A stretch of DNA of 48,720 nucleotides, taken from contig BJOX01000141.1 in assembly GCA_009731375.1 (NCBI GenBank), forward strand, positions 263,397 through 312,116, in the 5' to 3' direction. The notes below the pieces were generated by a model, which saw nothing but the letters and a program-made list of their open reading frames with translations, was not told the DNA's origin and searched no databases. The DNA comes from Paulinella micropora (taxonomy: Eukaryota; Cercozoa; Imbricatea; Euglyphida). Below, in pieces: positions 39,008 to 47,963 of the stretch. Position 1 is the first letter of the stretch. Every line of letters begins with the position of its first letter. Position numbers and translations under genes: made by a program.

Positions 39008-39842
39008 AACATCAATAACACCAAATAGAAAGTCTAGAAACTAGAGAAAGTGTGGCAAGTATCAGTTACAGCTTAGCAGACATGTTTGCAACAAACACCA
39101 GAAAAATTAAAGACAAAAAAAATTAAAAGAAGAAACGAAACACAAAGCAACACACACACACTACACACACACACACACCTTGCTTCCGTCAAATCGAAGG
39201 CTCACCTAGGTTCTCCTCGTTCGAATTTCAGCCTAACCCGCCCTGCACACAGACAGATCAATAAGCCTAGGTTCTCATCATTCCAGCCTAACCTGCCCGC
39301 CCTGCACACAGACAGACAAGCGCACACAGTGGGGTGCGATGCGTATGGCAGTATGGCCTTTGGTCCTAGGTTCTCTTCGTTCCAGCCTAACACGCCCTGC
39401 ACTTTCTCTACTAGCCCTACCTTCCTTCTATTTCTAAGTGTGTCGGTTTCCTAACGATTAGTTTTCAAAAAATTTTGGCCTGCTGTATTTGATTTGCCTG
39501 ACACGAAAAAAAGACCAGGAGCATTTGCCATTTTGCACTGCATGATACGGGTAAAGTAGCCATAACTCTGCCTGCTTCGCTGTCTGTCTGTCTGTCTGTC
39601 TCGAGAGAGAGAGAGAGAGGGAGAGAGAGAGAAGTAGTATAGGGGGCCACTTTGGCACACTTTTTCGATGCATTTGAAGCACACAAACCACACAAGGAGC
39701 CGTTATTCATTATTTCTGCTTACTATTCTCTCTAAGTTCAAAACAACAATTTTATTCAAATCTCTCTTACTATGAATTTCGTTCTATTTTCCGACATGAT
39801 CAGACTTTCACTCATGATTGAATTATGCGGTAATGCGGTAAT
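39008..39842. other. Host spacer before the viral block
   Basis: No gene recognised. CCTAGGTTCTC..C.TTC.AGCCTAAC.CGCCCTGCAC recurs at 39205, 39266 and 39365. CACA, (TCTG)n and (GA)n tracts lie at about 39150-39178 and 39587-39633. Confidence 0.5.
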
Positions 39843-39860
39843 GCGGTACCGCGGTACCGC
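39843..39860. repeat. 18-bp perfect palindrome
   Basis: GCGGTACCGCGGTACCGC equals its own reverse complement. Two TGCGGTAA units precede it (39825-39842). It is GC-rich in an AT-rich setting, close to where the viral composition begins; whether it marks the element boundary is not known. Confidence 0.8.
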
Positions 39861-40018
39861 GCACTCTAAGGTTTAGGTGGTTTTCTGTTTCTATTTCCTT
39901 TTCTGTTTTTTGCGGTGTGTGGTTTTAAGTTTTTCCATTTTTCCTGATCTGGACATTCATTATTTCGTCTATCTATTTGCAGACAGACAAAAGAAAGAAA
40001 AACGGCTACCTATTGATA

Positions 40019-40053
40019 TTTGAAAGCCGACCGCTACGCTTGTCGTTTTCAAA
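40019..40053 (+). promoter_or_regulatory. Conserved viral hairpin, copy 1
   Basis: TTTGAAA (40019-40025) pairs with TTTCAAA (40047-40053). An inner CGAC (40028-40031) pairs with GTCG (40042-40045) around the loop CGCTACGCTT. The flanks GATATT and the trailing ACATCGT, and the loop core GCTACGC, recur in the hairpin after the polymerase gene. It may be the 3' end signal of a lost upstream gene or an element-specific regulatory site. Confidence 0.65.
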
Positions 40054-40105
40054 CATCGTTAAAAATTTTTTTAAATTATTTTAAAGAAATAAAATATTTG
40101 TATTA

Positions 40106-40113
40106 TATATAGA
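40106..40113 (+). promoter_or_regulatory. TATATAGA box before the nuclease gene
   Basis: TATATAGA ends 5 nt before ATG 40119, in the run TATTATATATAGAGAGAA. It is the complement of TCTATATA, found just before the gene at 45019 and, with one change, before the capsid gene. Confidence 0.45.
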
Positions 40114-40118
40114 GAGAA

Positions 40119-40772
40119 ATGACAACAATGAAAATTTACAAAATCTTTAATGCTGAAGACCGAACCGACAAGGAATATTACATTGGAAGCACAATTCAAA
40201 AAAGATTATCAAGCAGGTTCAGTCATCATAAATTACTATGCAAGAAAGGAATTAATAGAAAGTTATACAATCATATGAAGAATAAAGGACTTCAAAATTT
40301 TAAGTGTGTTTTAATTCACGAGGAAGTAATTGAAAATTACAACATTGATAAACAAAGGGCGGTTGAACAGAAATATATAGATGAATTGAAACCTACATTA
40401 AATTTAAATAATGCTATTGGTCCTAATATTACTGATGGAACAAGAGAACGGCATAAATTTGATGAACGAGAATTTAAAGATGAGAACGAAAGGAAACGAA
40501 TTGAATATCAAAAACAATACCACAAGCAATATCATAAACAATATTATGAAAAAGAAAGTAAGAAAGTTAGAGAGTATCAAAAGCAATACTGGGCAATAAA
40601 CAAAAACATTTTAAATTGTAAGCAAAAAGAGAGGTTTGATAAAATAAGAGAGAGTAAAAAATATTATTGTGAGTTATGTAATTTTATAGGTGTATCTCAA
40701 TCAGCACTTATTACACACAATAACTCCAAAAGACATATTTCAAAAAATGAAAAAATTTTAATTTCTATTTAA
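40119..40772 (+). CDS. GIY-YIG nuclease with C-terminal C2H2 zinc finger
   Basis: 217 residues. The N-terminus holds the GIY-YIG pattern in the variant form KIYKIF...EYYIGSTIQKRLSSRFSHHK, with the conserved Arg in the RLSSRF helix and a later Glu (AVEQKYIDEL), followed by the typical LNLNNAIGPN end. A long Gln/Lys/Tyr-rich helical linker (about 120-170) leads to a C2H2 finger, CELCNFIG...ALITHNNSKRH. GIY-YIG enzymes cut DNA with one metal ion; the finger probably adds target binding. Such nucleases are common in Polinton-like viruses and virophages, possibly as homing or recombination enzymes. The start ATG follows the TATATAGA box by 5 nt; Met4 is an alternative. Confidence 0.85.
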   Translation: MTTMKIYKIFNAEDRTDKEYYIGSTIQKRLSSRFSHHKLLCKKGINRKLYNHMKNKGLQNFKCVLIHEEVIENYNIDKQRAVEQKYIDELKPTLNLNNAIGPNITDGTRERHKFDEREFKDENERKRIEYQKQYHKQYHKQYYEKESKKVREYQKQYWAINKNILNCKQKERFDKIRESKKYYCELCNFIGVSQSALITHNNSKRHISKNEKILISI

Positions 40773-40857
40773 ATGATTGAAAATTTATAAATATAAAAAA
40801 TTTCTATTTAATATTTAATTTAGAAAAAAAAATTGACACACTGATATATTATCAAAC

Positions 40858-43800
40858 ATGGAGACACACAATTATAATGGCAAGGTCTACAGGTTGGATA
40901 GATTAAGGGAATATAAGATAAATTACGAAATAAAGTCTGTCAGGGGTCGGGATGTGCTATATATCAAACCGAAGGTAAGGGGGTATAAAATTGATACACC
41001 GACAGCCCAAAACTACTTGAACCAAGTAAGAGGTGCGGTGTATTTTGAGCACCATGCTATACCAATAGCACCACCTTTACCTACGATTGAAGAGAAAAAA
41101 GAGATGAAAGAAAATTACAGAGACTTGTTGCGGTATGGTAATTATGATATCATAAGGGACGACAGCAAGGAACACGAACTAGGAATAAATGAAAGCCGAT
41201 ATGCGGTAAGGATTAACGGCAACTTCCGATCATTCACGATGCGCGATGTGATAAGATTTATTGAGATTGTGTTGAACGACTTTGTAAAACGACAAGCACC
41301 CGAAGATAAGGTTAGCCTAGGTATTGAGTTTGTTGATTACTATGGAAAAGTATCAACAGGCTTGCACAAAGTTAATCAAATCTCGGTTGAAAAAGTTTTA
41401 GAAAGATTGTCAGCAATATTTCAAAGCAACGAAAGTCTTTACATGGATGAGAACGGAATAAACTTTGATAAATTAAAATTTGTATTGAAATCTGTTAAAA
41501 TGCCGACGGGCGGGACAAGGCTACAGGTTTTGAACAAATTGGATATATACAGAAAGAAAGGAGTAATCTGTATTACAAACAGCGATAACTTATGTTTAGC
41601 ACGAGCAATCGTTGTAGTCAAAGCAAAAATTGAAAAACATCCAAAATTCAAGACAATACTAATGGGAAAAAGAAAGATACAGCAGGAAATGGCAGAGACT
41701 TTACACGATGAAGCGAAAGTCATTAAGGATGTGTGTGGAATACCAGAAATTAATACATTTGCTAATCACATTAAATACAATCTGGTTATTGTTGAATTTC
41801 CTGACAAAATCATTTATAAAACAGAACTACTTGATGCGAACGGAGAACGGCTGACTAACCTTTACATTCTAAAGACTGAAGGACATTACGATGCCATAAC
41901 TAATATGAAGTCTATGATAGGAAAAAAGAATTTCTGTGAGTTATGTCTAAGAGGGTATATGGAAAGACATGCCTGTGAAGCAAAATGTAGTATCTGTGAA
42001 ACCAACGGATGTAAGGGAATAAATGACAAGAGCCAGTGGAAAGAATGTGAGAAGTGTAATAGAAAGTTTCCAAACACTGACTGCTTTAATAATCACATGA
42101 CGACAAACTGCGATGTTAAAGCGAAATGTAAATCGTGCGGTCTTAATTACAGAAAGAAGGATGAGCACAAATGCGGATATGCGAAATGCCGAAATTGCAA
42201 ACTAGTGAAACCGCTTGAACACCAATGTGAAATAGTCCAAAAAGAAATCTTACCGCCGTCAGAGCAATACATATTCTTTGACTTTGAAGCGACACAGGAC
42301 ACAGGCGAGCACATTGTTAATCATGCGGAAAGCCAGTATTACGATGCAAAGGAACCGCCTATTATACATAAGAACATTCAAGATTTCTGTAATTGGGCTT
42401 TTGACACTAAACACAGCGGATTTACATTTATTGCGCACAATGCCCGCGGTTATGATTGTCAGTTTATTCTTAAGTGGTTGGTTGATAATGGACAAACTCC
42501 ATTTGTAATCTATGAAGGTGGTAAGATTATGATGATGACACTTAAGAAGTATCGGTTTATAGACAGCCTAAGTTTTCTTACGATGCCATTGTCAGACTTT
42601 CCAAAGACATTCGGACTTACGGAACTTAAGAAAGGTTTCTTCCCGCACTTCTTCAATACGGCAAAAAATAGAAACTATGTCGGTGTAATGCCACATAAGA
42701 AACATTACGGCTACGACACGATGCGAGGAGATAAACGAAAAGAATTTCTTGAATGGTATGACGAACAAGTGAAAGCACATAACCACTTTGATATGGCGAA
42801 GGAAATCGGTGAGTATTGTCATTCAGATGTTGATATACTGAGAAAGGGTTGTATAGATTTTAGAAACCAGTTTCTAGAGTTTGGTATTGACCCTTTTCAA
42901 TATACAACTATTGCGAGTTGTGTTATGGCTTTGTATCGTGCTAAGTTTATGCCAGAGAATTCAATTGCGATATTGAAAGCGGAAAAGCAAAACAGGATGA
43001 CTTCTAGGGCTTGTGTAGAATGGTTAGCATACAGAAGCAGGTTAGATAAAACTGATATTAAACACGCATTCAACGGAGGTGAAAAAATGTTTCAACTCGG
43101 GCAATCTCGTGTGTATGTAGATGGATGGGATGAGAAAAACAAAACCGCTTATGAGTTTTACGGGTGTCATTGGCACGGATGTGATAAGTGTTGGAATAGC
43201 AATGCTTTGAATGTGAAGAAGAATAAGACAATGGGCGAACTATACAAGGAAACAATGAGAAGAGAAAAACAACTTAACGAACAAGCAAAAGTAATAAGTG
43301 TCTGGGAGTGCGAATGGAGCCTGATGAAAACCAGTGAAAGACTGGCAGAGGATACAAACGAACGAATTACTGAACAAGAAGGACTAAACCCACGAGAGGC
43401 AATGTTTGGAGGTAGAGTGAATGCTTTGAAATTATATTGGAAATCACGACATGATAATGAGTATGCGAAATATATTGACATATGCTCACTTTATCCGACC
43501 GTGATGTATTACGACCTTTATCCAAGCGGACACCATATAATTATTAGACCAAACAATGAGGAGGAAAGAAAAAGTATGGAAAATAAAATTATAAACAGAG
43601 AATATTTCGGAGTGGCTAAGGTTAAGATGCTACCACCTAGAGGCTTACTACACCCAGTCTTACCGAAGGCGGACAGAGGTAAGATGATGTATTACTTATG
43701 CGATAAGTGCGGAATGACTGAGCAACATGGAGAATGTAAGCACACAGATAAAGAACGAGCAATAACAGGCACATGGGCAACTCCAGAAATTTACAAGGCC

Positions 43801-44859
43801 TTAGAGAAAGGGTATAAGTTGATAAAAGTATATGAAGTATGGCACTGGAAAGAACAAAGCAGTAGCCTATTCAAAGAATACATAAAGACATTCTTGAAAG
43901 TAAAACAAGAGTCCAGCGGATACCCCGCGGGATGTAATACGGAAGCAGAAAAACAAAATTACATAAACAGCATGGAAATCAAAATGGGTGTAAAGATGGA
44001 TGAAAGCAAAATATTTAAAAACGAAGGACGGCGAGCAGTGGCTAAGTTGTGCTTGAACTCTTTATGGGGTAAGTTTGGACAGAAACAAAATAAAACACAG
44101 AACAAAATGATAAAGGATAAAGATACATTATACAAACTATTGAACGATAAATCAGTTGATAATATAAATATTAACATAATTAACGACAAAATTGTAGAAG
44201 CCAGTTATGACTTAAAACAGGATGCGGTGAGCGACCCGATTAAAACAAATATTGTGGTTGCTTTATTTACTACATGCCACGCGAGAATGAGACTTTACAA
44301 TATGATGGACAGATTAGGCAATAGGATATTGTATCATGACACAGACAGCGTAATATATACGACTAACAAAGAAATTAATGAGGTGGATGTAGAGACAGGC
44401 GATTTACTGGGAGATTGGACAGATGAATTGAAAGGAGCAAAAATAAAAACCTTTGTGGGAGGCGGGCCGAAATGTTATGGATACTTATTAGATAATGGTA
44501 AAGCCAGTATGAAAGTAAAAGGATTTAGTATGAACTATGAAACGAAAAAAGCATTGAATTTACCGAATATGTTAAGTGTAATAAGTTGCGGGCTAGGTAT
44601 TACAAACACTGAATTATTTGAGAATGGAAAAAATGAACTGGATGAATTGTTGGAGACTGATGAAGAATTACGGATTGCTAAGCGAATTGAGAAGTCTGGA
44701 AAAGTAGTTATAATAGAAAACAACAAAATTACAAGAGATAAACAAAAGAAAAAAATAACAAGCGAATACTTAGAAAAGATATTTAGTTTTACATATACGA
44801 AAAGACAAGTTATCGGAATTGTAGAGAATGCGATTGAAACTAGACCTTTTGGATATTAA
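40858..44859 (+). CDS. Protein-primed family B DNA polymerase (Polinton/adintovirus type)
   Basis: 1333 residues, single frame, no break. An N-terminal region (1-350) is followed by a Cys/His-rich cluster at about 360-457 with many CxxC pairs. The 3'-5' exonuclease has ExoI Asp475/Glu477 (FFDFEATQD), ExoII Asp533 (HNARGYDCQF) and ExoIII Tyr653...Asp657 (YCHSDVDIL). The polymerase has motif A Asp874 (DICSLYPTV), the motif B region from 1066 (LNSLWGKFG) and motif C Asp1161/Asp1163 (YHDTDSVIY). A GCHWHGCDKCW block and the ending TRPFGY also fit Polinton polymerases, which replicate linear genomes from a protein primer. All catalytic residues seen are intact. It follows the nuclease gene after 85 nt and precedes a hairpin. 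Confidence 0.95.
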   Translation: METHNYNGKVYRLDRLREYKINYEIKSVRGRDVLYIKPKVRGYKIDTPTAQNYLNQVRGAVYFEHHAIPIAPPLPTIEEKKEMKENYRDLLRYGNYDIIRDDSKEHELGINESRYAVRINGNFRSFTMRDVIRFIEIVLNDFVKRQAPEDKVSLGIEFVDYYGKVSTGLHKVNQISVEKVLERLSAIFQSNESLYMDENGINFDKLKFVLKSVKMPTGGTRLQVLNKLDIYRKKGVICITNSDNLCLARAIVVVKAKIEKHPKFKTILMGKRKIQQEMAETLHDEAKVIKDVCGIPEINTFANHIKYNLVIVEFPDKIIYKTELLDANGERLTNLYILKTEGHYDAITNMKSMIGKKNFCELCLRGYMERHACEAKCSICETNGCKGINDKSQWKECEKCNRKFPNTDCFNNHMTTNCDVKAKCKSCGLNYRKKDEHKCGYAKCRNCKLVKPLEHQCEIVQKEILPPSEQYIFFDFEATQDTGEHIVNHAESQYYDAKEPPIIHKNIQDFCNWAFDTKHSGFTFIAHNARGYDCQFILKWLVDNGQTPFVIYEGGKIMMMTLKKYRFIDSLSFLTMPLSDFPKTFGLTELKKGFFPHFFNTAKNRNYVGVMPHKKHYGYDTMRGDKRKEFLEWYDEQVKAHNHFDMAKEIGEYCHSDVDILRKGCIDFRNQFLEFGIDPFQYTTIASCVMALYRAKFMPENSIAILKAEKQNRMTSRACVEWLAYRSRLDKTDIKHAFNGGEKMFQLGQSRVYVDGWDEKNKTAYEFYGCHWHGCDKCWNSNALNVKKNKTMGELYKETMRREKQLNEQAKVISVWECEWSLMKTSERLAEDTNERITEQEGLNPREAMFGGRVNALKLYWKSRHDNEYAKYIDICSLYPTVMYYDLYPSGHHIIIRPNNEEERKSMENKIINREYFGVAKVKMLPPRGLLHPVLPKADRGKMMYYLCDKCGMTEQHGECKHTDKERAITGTWATPEIYKALEKGYKLIKVYEVWHWKEQSSSLFKEYIKTFLKVKQESSGYPAGCNTEAEKQNYINSMEIKMGVKMDESKIFKNEGRRAVAKLCLNSLWGKFGQKQNKTQNKMIKDKDTLYKLLNDKSVDNININIINDKIVEASYDLKQDAVSDPIKTNIVVALFTTCHARMRLYNMMDRLGNRILYHDTDSVIYTTNKEINEVDVETGDLLGDWTDELKGAKIKTFVGGGPKCYGYLLDNGKASMKVKGFSMNYETKKALNLPNMLSVISCGLGITNTELFENGKNELDELLETDEELRIAKRIEKSGKVVIIENNKITRDKQKKKITSEYLEKIFSFTYTKRQVIGIVENAIETRPFGY

Positions 44860-44865
44860 TGATAT

Positions 44866-44942
44866 TTGAGAATTGCGCTTCGTGCTACGCACTCTCTCTT
44901 ATTCTCAAACATCGTCGGCCATTAAAGTATAAAACGATGTTT
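44866..44942 (+). terminator. Hairpin pair after the polymerase stop codon
   Basis: Six nt after the TAA, TTGAGAAT (44866-44873) pairs with ATTCTCAA (44901-44908). A small inner stem is TGCG (44874-44877) with CGCA (44888-44891) around a GTGCTACG-containing loop. AAACATCGT (44907-44915) can instead pair with ACGATGTTT (44934-44942), giving two alternative folds. Flanks and loop core match the hairpin at 40019. Hairpins at gene ends guide mRNA 3' processing in mimiviruses and virophages; the same role here is inference. Confidence 0.65.
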
Positions 44943-45005
44943 TGTGATGACGAAGTCAGAACAAAATATCAAATAATTAATTTTTTCCATAAAATTTTTT
45001 ACCAC

Positions 45006-45015
45006 TCTATATAGA
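45006..45015 (+). promoter_or_regulatory. TCTATATAGA palindromic box
   Basis: Perfect 10-bp palindrome ending 3 nt before ATG 45019. Contains TCTA, the core of the late promoter described for Mavirus and its giant-virus host CroV. If the box sits at the transcription start, the leader is nearly absent. Confidence 0.5.
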
Positions 45016-45018
45016 CCA

Positions 45019-45699
45019 ATGACAACCCTCACCAGACTATGTGAAAAATTTGAACAACTTTCAATTGAGAAGAAGAAGGAATTCTTTTCCGTAAAAGATG
45101 TGCAACAGGTAATTAATGAAGAAATTAAGGCGATTGAAAAAAGTAGAGAAGGAAAACCAAAGGATACTTTTCCATTTGGCAAATACAAAGGAAAAAAANN
45201 NNNNNNNNNNNNNNNNNNNNNNNNNNNNNNNNNNNNNNNNNNNNNNNNNNNNNNNNNNNNNNNNNNNNNNNNNNNNNNNNNNNNNNNNNNNNNNNNNNNN
45301 NNNNNNNNNNNNNNNNNNNNNNNNNNNNNNNNNNNNNNNNNNNNNNNNNNNNNNNNNNNNNNNNNNNNNNNNNNNNNNNNNNNNNNNNNNNNNNNNNNNN
45401 NNNNNNNNNNNNNNNNNNNNNNNNNNNNNNNNNNNNNNNNNNNNNNNNNNNNNNNNNNNNNNNNNNNNNNNNNNNNNNNNNNNNNNNNNNNNNNNNNNNN
45501 NNNNNNNNNNNNNNNNNNNNNNNNNNNNNNNNNNNNNNNNNNNNNNNNNNNNGGTATCACTGAAATAAAGGCTAATGTAGGTGAAGAAATAGCAAATGTT
45601 TCATGTACAGAAGAAGGATGTGTATTAAGGAAAGCGAGCGATGTTATTCGTGTTGTAAAAGGTAATGTTAAAAAAATAATACCAAAAAAAGTAAAGTAA
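45019..45699 (+). CDS. Small viral protein with PFGKYKGK motif (gapped)
   Basis: Begins with a charged helix (LTRLCEKFEQLSIEKKKEFF), then FPFGKYKGKK, which resembles the core of the DUF3820 family found in phages and Polinton-like elements (a PFGKYKG turn followed by an Asp/Trp-rich helix). A 354-base N gap (45199-45552) removes the rest of that domain. The frame reopens with VGEEIANVSCTEEGCVLRKA and a Lys-rich tail ending at TAA 45697-45699. Both sides share one frame, but the gap length may be an estimate, so total size is uncertain. Function unknown; a DNA-metabolism role is guessed from family context. Confidence 0.55.
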   Translation: MTTLTRLCEKFEQLSIEKKKEFFSVKDVQQVINEEIKAIEKSREGKPKDTFPFGKYKGKKXXXXXXXXXXXXXXXXXXXXXXXXXXXXXXXXXXXXXXXXXXXXXXXXXXXXXXXXXXXXXXXXXXXXXXXXXXXXXXXXXXXXXXXXXXXXXXXXXXXXXXXXXXXXXXXXXXXXXXGITEIKANVGEEIANVSCTEEGCVLRKASDVIRVVKGNVKKIIPKKVK

Positions 45700-45733
45700 A
45701 GTAAGTCAAATCACTAATTCTTTTTTTTTTGCT

Positions 45734-47833
45734 TTATTGGTCTTCTATAAAATTAACAATAACATTAATATTACTACCAGCCCCAGCCGACACAGCCTTC
45801 TGTGTGAATGTCAAAATATCACTCGGTGTTAATTGAATGTCATAAGTTCTGAGATTAATCTGTTGTGTTGAGGTAGCATTTACATAAAGTTTAAAAATTG
45901 TTGTTCCATTCGCTACAGCGGTTGCTTTAGTATCTATATCTACGATTGAAGTTTTAGCATCCACATCAACAAAACCAGCCCCCGTCAGTGTTCCGTTCAA
46001 TATCATTTTTACAATATTTGATTTTGTATCCTCATTAGTAATACTTATTAATGAAGGAAAGACATTTGAATAATTGGTTAGACTATTGTTGAATAGTGCT
46101 TTATTCCTGATACTTAAAATGGGGCTTTCGGTTGTGCTTGTTTTTTCGTCTCCTTCCGCCGTATTTGTAATACTTGTATTAATAGTGTTGGAGCCTTCAA
46201 CAAACAAACTACAACTAGCAGTTTTTAAAATTTGTATCCCTTCACCTCCATTAGCATTAAATATACCCGCAGAAAATGGTAAAGTTGTATTTCGCAGACT
46301 TACACCTGTATGAGCATTCGCATACTTAATTGTATGGACTNNNNNNNNNNNNNNNNNNNNNNNNNNNNNNNNNNNNNNNNNNNNNNNNNNNNNNNNNNNN
46401 NNNNNNNNNNNNNNNNNNNNNNNNNNNNNNNNNNNNNNNNNNNNNNNNNNNNNNNNNNNNNNNNNNNNNNNNNNNNNNNNNNNNNNNNNNNNNNNNNNNN
46501 NNNNNNNNNNNNNNNNNNNNNNNNNNNNNNNNNNNNNNNNNNNNNNNNNNNNNNNNNNNNNNNNNNNNNNNNNNNNNNNNNNNNNNNNNNNNNNNNNNNN
46601 NNNNNNNNNNNNNNNNNNNNNNNNNNNNNNNNNNNNNNNNNNNNNNNNNNNNNNNNNNNNNNNNNNNNNNNNNNNNNNNNNNNNNNNNNNNNNNNNNNNN
46701 NNNNNNNNNNNNNNNNNNNNNNNNNNNNNNNNNNNNNNNNNNNNNNNNNNNNNNNNNNNNNNNNNNNNNNNNNNNNNNNNNNNNNNNNNNNNNNNNNNNN
46801 NNNNNNNNNNNNNNNNNNNNNNNNNNNNNNNNNNNNNNNNNNNNNNNNNNNNNNNNNNNNNNNNNNNNNNNNNNNNNNNNNNNNNNNNNNNNNNNNNNNN
46901 NNNNNNNNNNNNNNNNNNNNNNNNNNNNNNNNNNNNNNNNNNNNNNNNNNNNNNNNNNNNNNNNNNNNNNNNNNNNNNNNNNNNNNNNNNNNNNNNNNNN
47001 NNNNNNNNNNNNNNNNNNNNNNNNNNNNNNNNNNNATCAAGAATTTCATTAAAACCGATAGTCTTATCAATTTCAAAAATGGTTCCAAAAAGCATACCGA
47101 GAGGAATAGACACATTGATAACGGGAGTTTCGGTGTTATCGGCTCCACCTTCAAAATACTTCGCCTCTTCATAAGAGACATTTACAACAGAGGCGACACC
47201 AGTTCCGTTAGCGATGAGCAAATCATTATGACGACGAGCATTGACAGATGGTGGAGAAATGGCTCCTGCGATAGCTTTACCAAAACGATTTAATGTTGCC
47301 TGAAGATGAGCATCGGTATCAATACTACCCGCTACAGTCGCAGCACTTGCTTGTTGTCCAGCATACACGTTAGCATTAAAGGCGGTTGTAGCACGATTAT
47401 CAACATTACACTTTTGAAGCATAGCCCCATAACCAGACCCAGCCCCGTGGTTATCTAAAGCCATAAATCTATCGTAAGAAATCTCTGGCTTCCAAATCAT
47501 CTTAGTGTAATTTCCCACATGTTGAAGATTACACAGATACTGACCGCTTCGGCTTCGTAGTTCAATCGTCTTAATCATTGGCAAGCAGTCCATAGGAATT
47601 CGGTTATACCTTCCAGCACCGCCACCACGAGTAGGTGTGTAGGTAAATCGCAACACAGACCTCGCAAGGTTCAAAGGACGAGTTGGAATTTCAAAAGTTG
47701 ATTCAATTCCACCCACGGTGGTAATCGGCACAACCGCAAGACTTTCGCGGGCAGTAAGTTTGTTAAGTGAATACTTACCGCGGATAAGTTCGCTTTGGCT
47801 GTGAGTAAGTTCTCCTCCATATTGGACAGGCAT
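45734..47833 (-). CDS. Major capsid protein, double jelly-roll type (gapped)
   Basis: About 699 codons as assembled, with a 695-base N gap (46341-47035) in the middle; both sides are in one frame. The N-terminus (GGELTHSQSELIRGKYSLNK, then STFEIPTRPLNLARSVLRFT and RIPMDCLPMIKTIELRSRSG) and the beta-rich C-terminus ending TPSDILTFTQKAV...NVIVNFIEDQ fit the hexon-like major capsid proteins of Polinton-like viruses. These trimerise to form the icosahedral shell. The family call rests on composition, length, strand pattern and the minor capsid neighbour, not on a catalytic motif. It converges with the gene ending at 45699, leaving 34 nt between stop codons. A TCTATAAATATA box lies 44 nt upstream of its ATG. 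Confidence 0.75.
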   Translation of the reverse strand: MPVQYGGELTHSQSELIRGKYSLNKLTARESLAVVPITTVGGIESTFEIPTRPLNLARSVLRFTYTPTRGGGAGRYNRIPMDCLPMIKTIELRSRSGQYLCNLQHVGNYTKMIWKPEISYDRFMALDNHGAGSGYGAMLQKCNVDNRATTAFNANVYAGQQASAATVAGSIDTDAHLQATLNRFGKAIAGAISPPSVNARRHNDLLIANGTGVASVVNVSYEEAKYFEGGADNTETPVINVSIPLGMLFGTIFEIDKTIGFNEILDXXXXXXXXXXXXXXXXXXXXXXXXXXXXXXXXXXXXXXXXXXXXXXXXXXXXXXXXXXXXXXXXXXXXXXXXXXXXXXXXXXXXXXXXXXXXXXXXXXXXXXXXXXXXXXXXXXXXXXXXXXXXXXXXXXXXXXXXXXXXXXXXXXXXXXXXXXXXXXXXXXXXXXXXXXXXXXXXXXXXXXXXXXXXXXXXXXXXXXXXXXXXXXXXXXXXXXXXXXXXXXXXXXXXXXXXVHTIKYANAHTGVSLRNTTLPFSAGIFNANGGEGIQILKTASCSLFVEGSNTINTSITNTAEGDEKTSTTESPILSIRNKALFNNSLTNYSNVFPSLISITNEDTKSNIVKMILNGTLTGAGFVDVDAKTSIVDIDTKATAVANGTTIFKLYVNATSTQQINLRTYDIQLTPSDILTFTQKAVSAGAGSNINVIVNFIEDQ

Positions 47834-47877
47834 TTTTGTTTGTTTTGAAGTAGTGTAAATTAACTAATTCACCAGAA

Positions 47878-47889
47878 TATATTTATAGA
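47878..47889 (-). promoter_or_regulatory. TCTATAAATATA box before the major capsid gene
   Basis: On the minus strand TCTATAAATATA lies 44 nt upstream of ATG 47833, within an A/T-rich leader. It resembles the TCTATATA boxes at 45006 and (inverted) 40106. Confidence 0.45.
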
Positions 47890-47924
47890 AAAAAATAAAT
47901 AATTCTAAAATTAAAAATAATTAA

Positions 47925-47962
47925 GTTGATAGCAAGCTATCAACAATTGTCCCAAGGGACAA
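47925..47962 (-). terminator. Two tandem hairpins after the minor capsid stop
   Basis: Directly after the stop codon (47966-47964, minus sense) come TTGTCCC-AA-GGGACAA (47962-47947) and GTTGATAG-CAAG-CTATCAAC (47944-47925), both perfect stems with 2- and 4-nt centres. Placement between the minor and major capsid genes suggests separation of two transcripts. Confidence 0.65.
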
Positions 47963-47963
47963 A

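Noticed and set aside
46300-47293. Frames of 240-327 codons across the capsid gap
   Set aside because: They consist almost entirely of N; only the minus-strand frame with coding sense on both sides is real.
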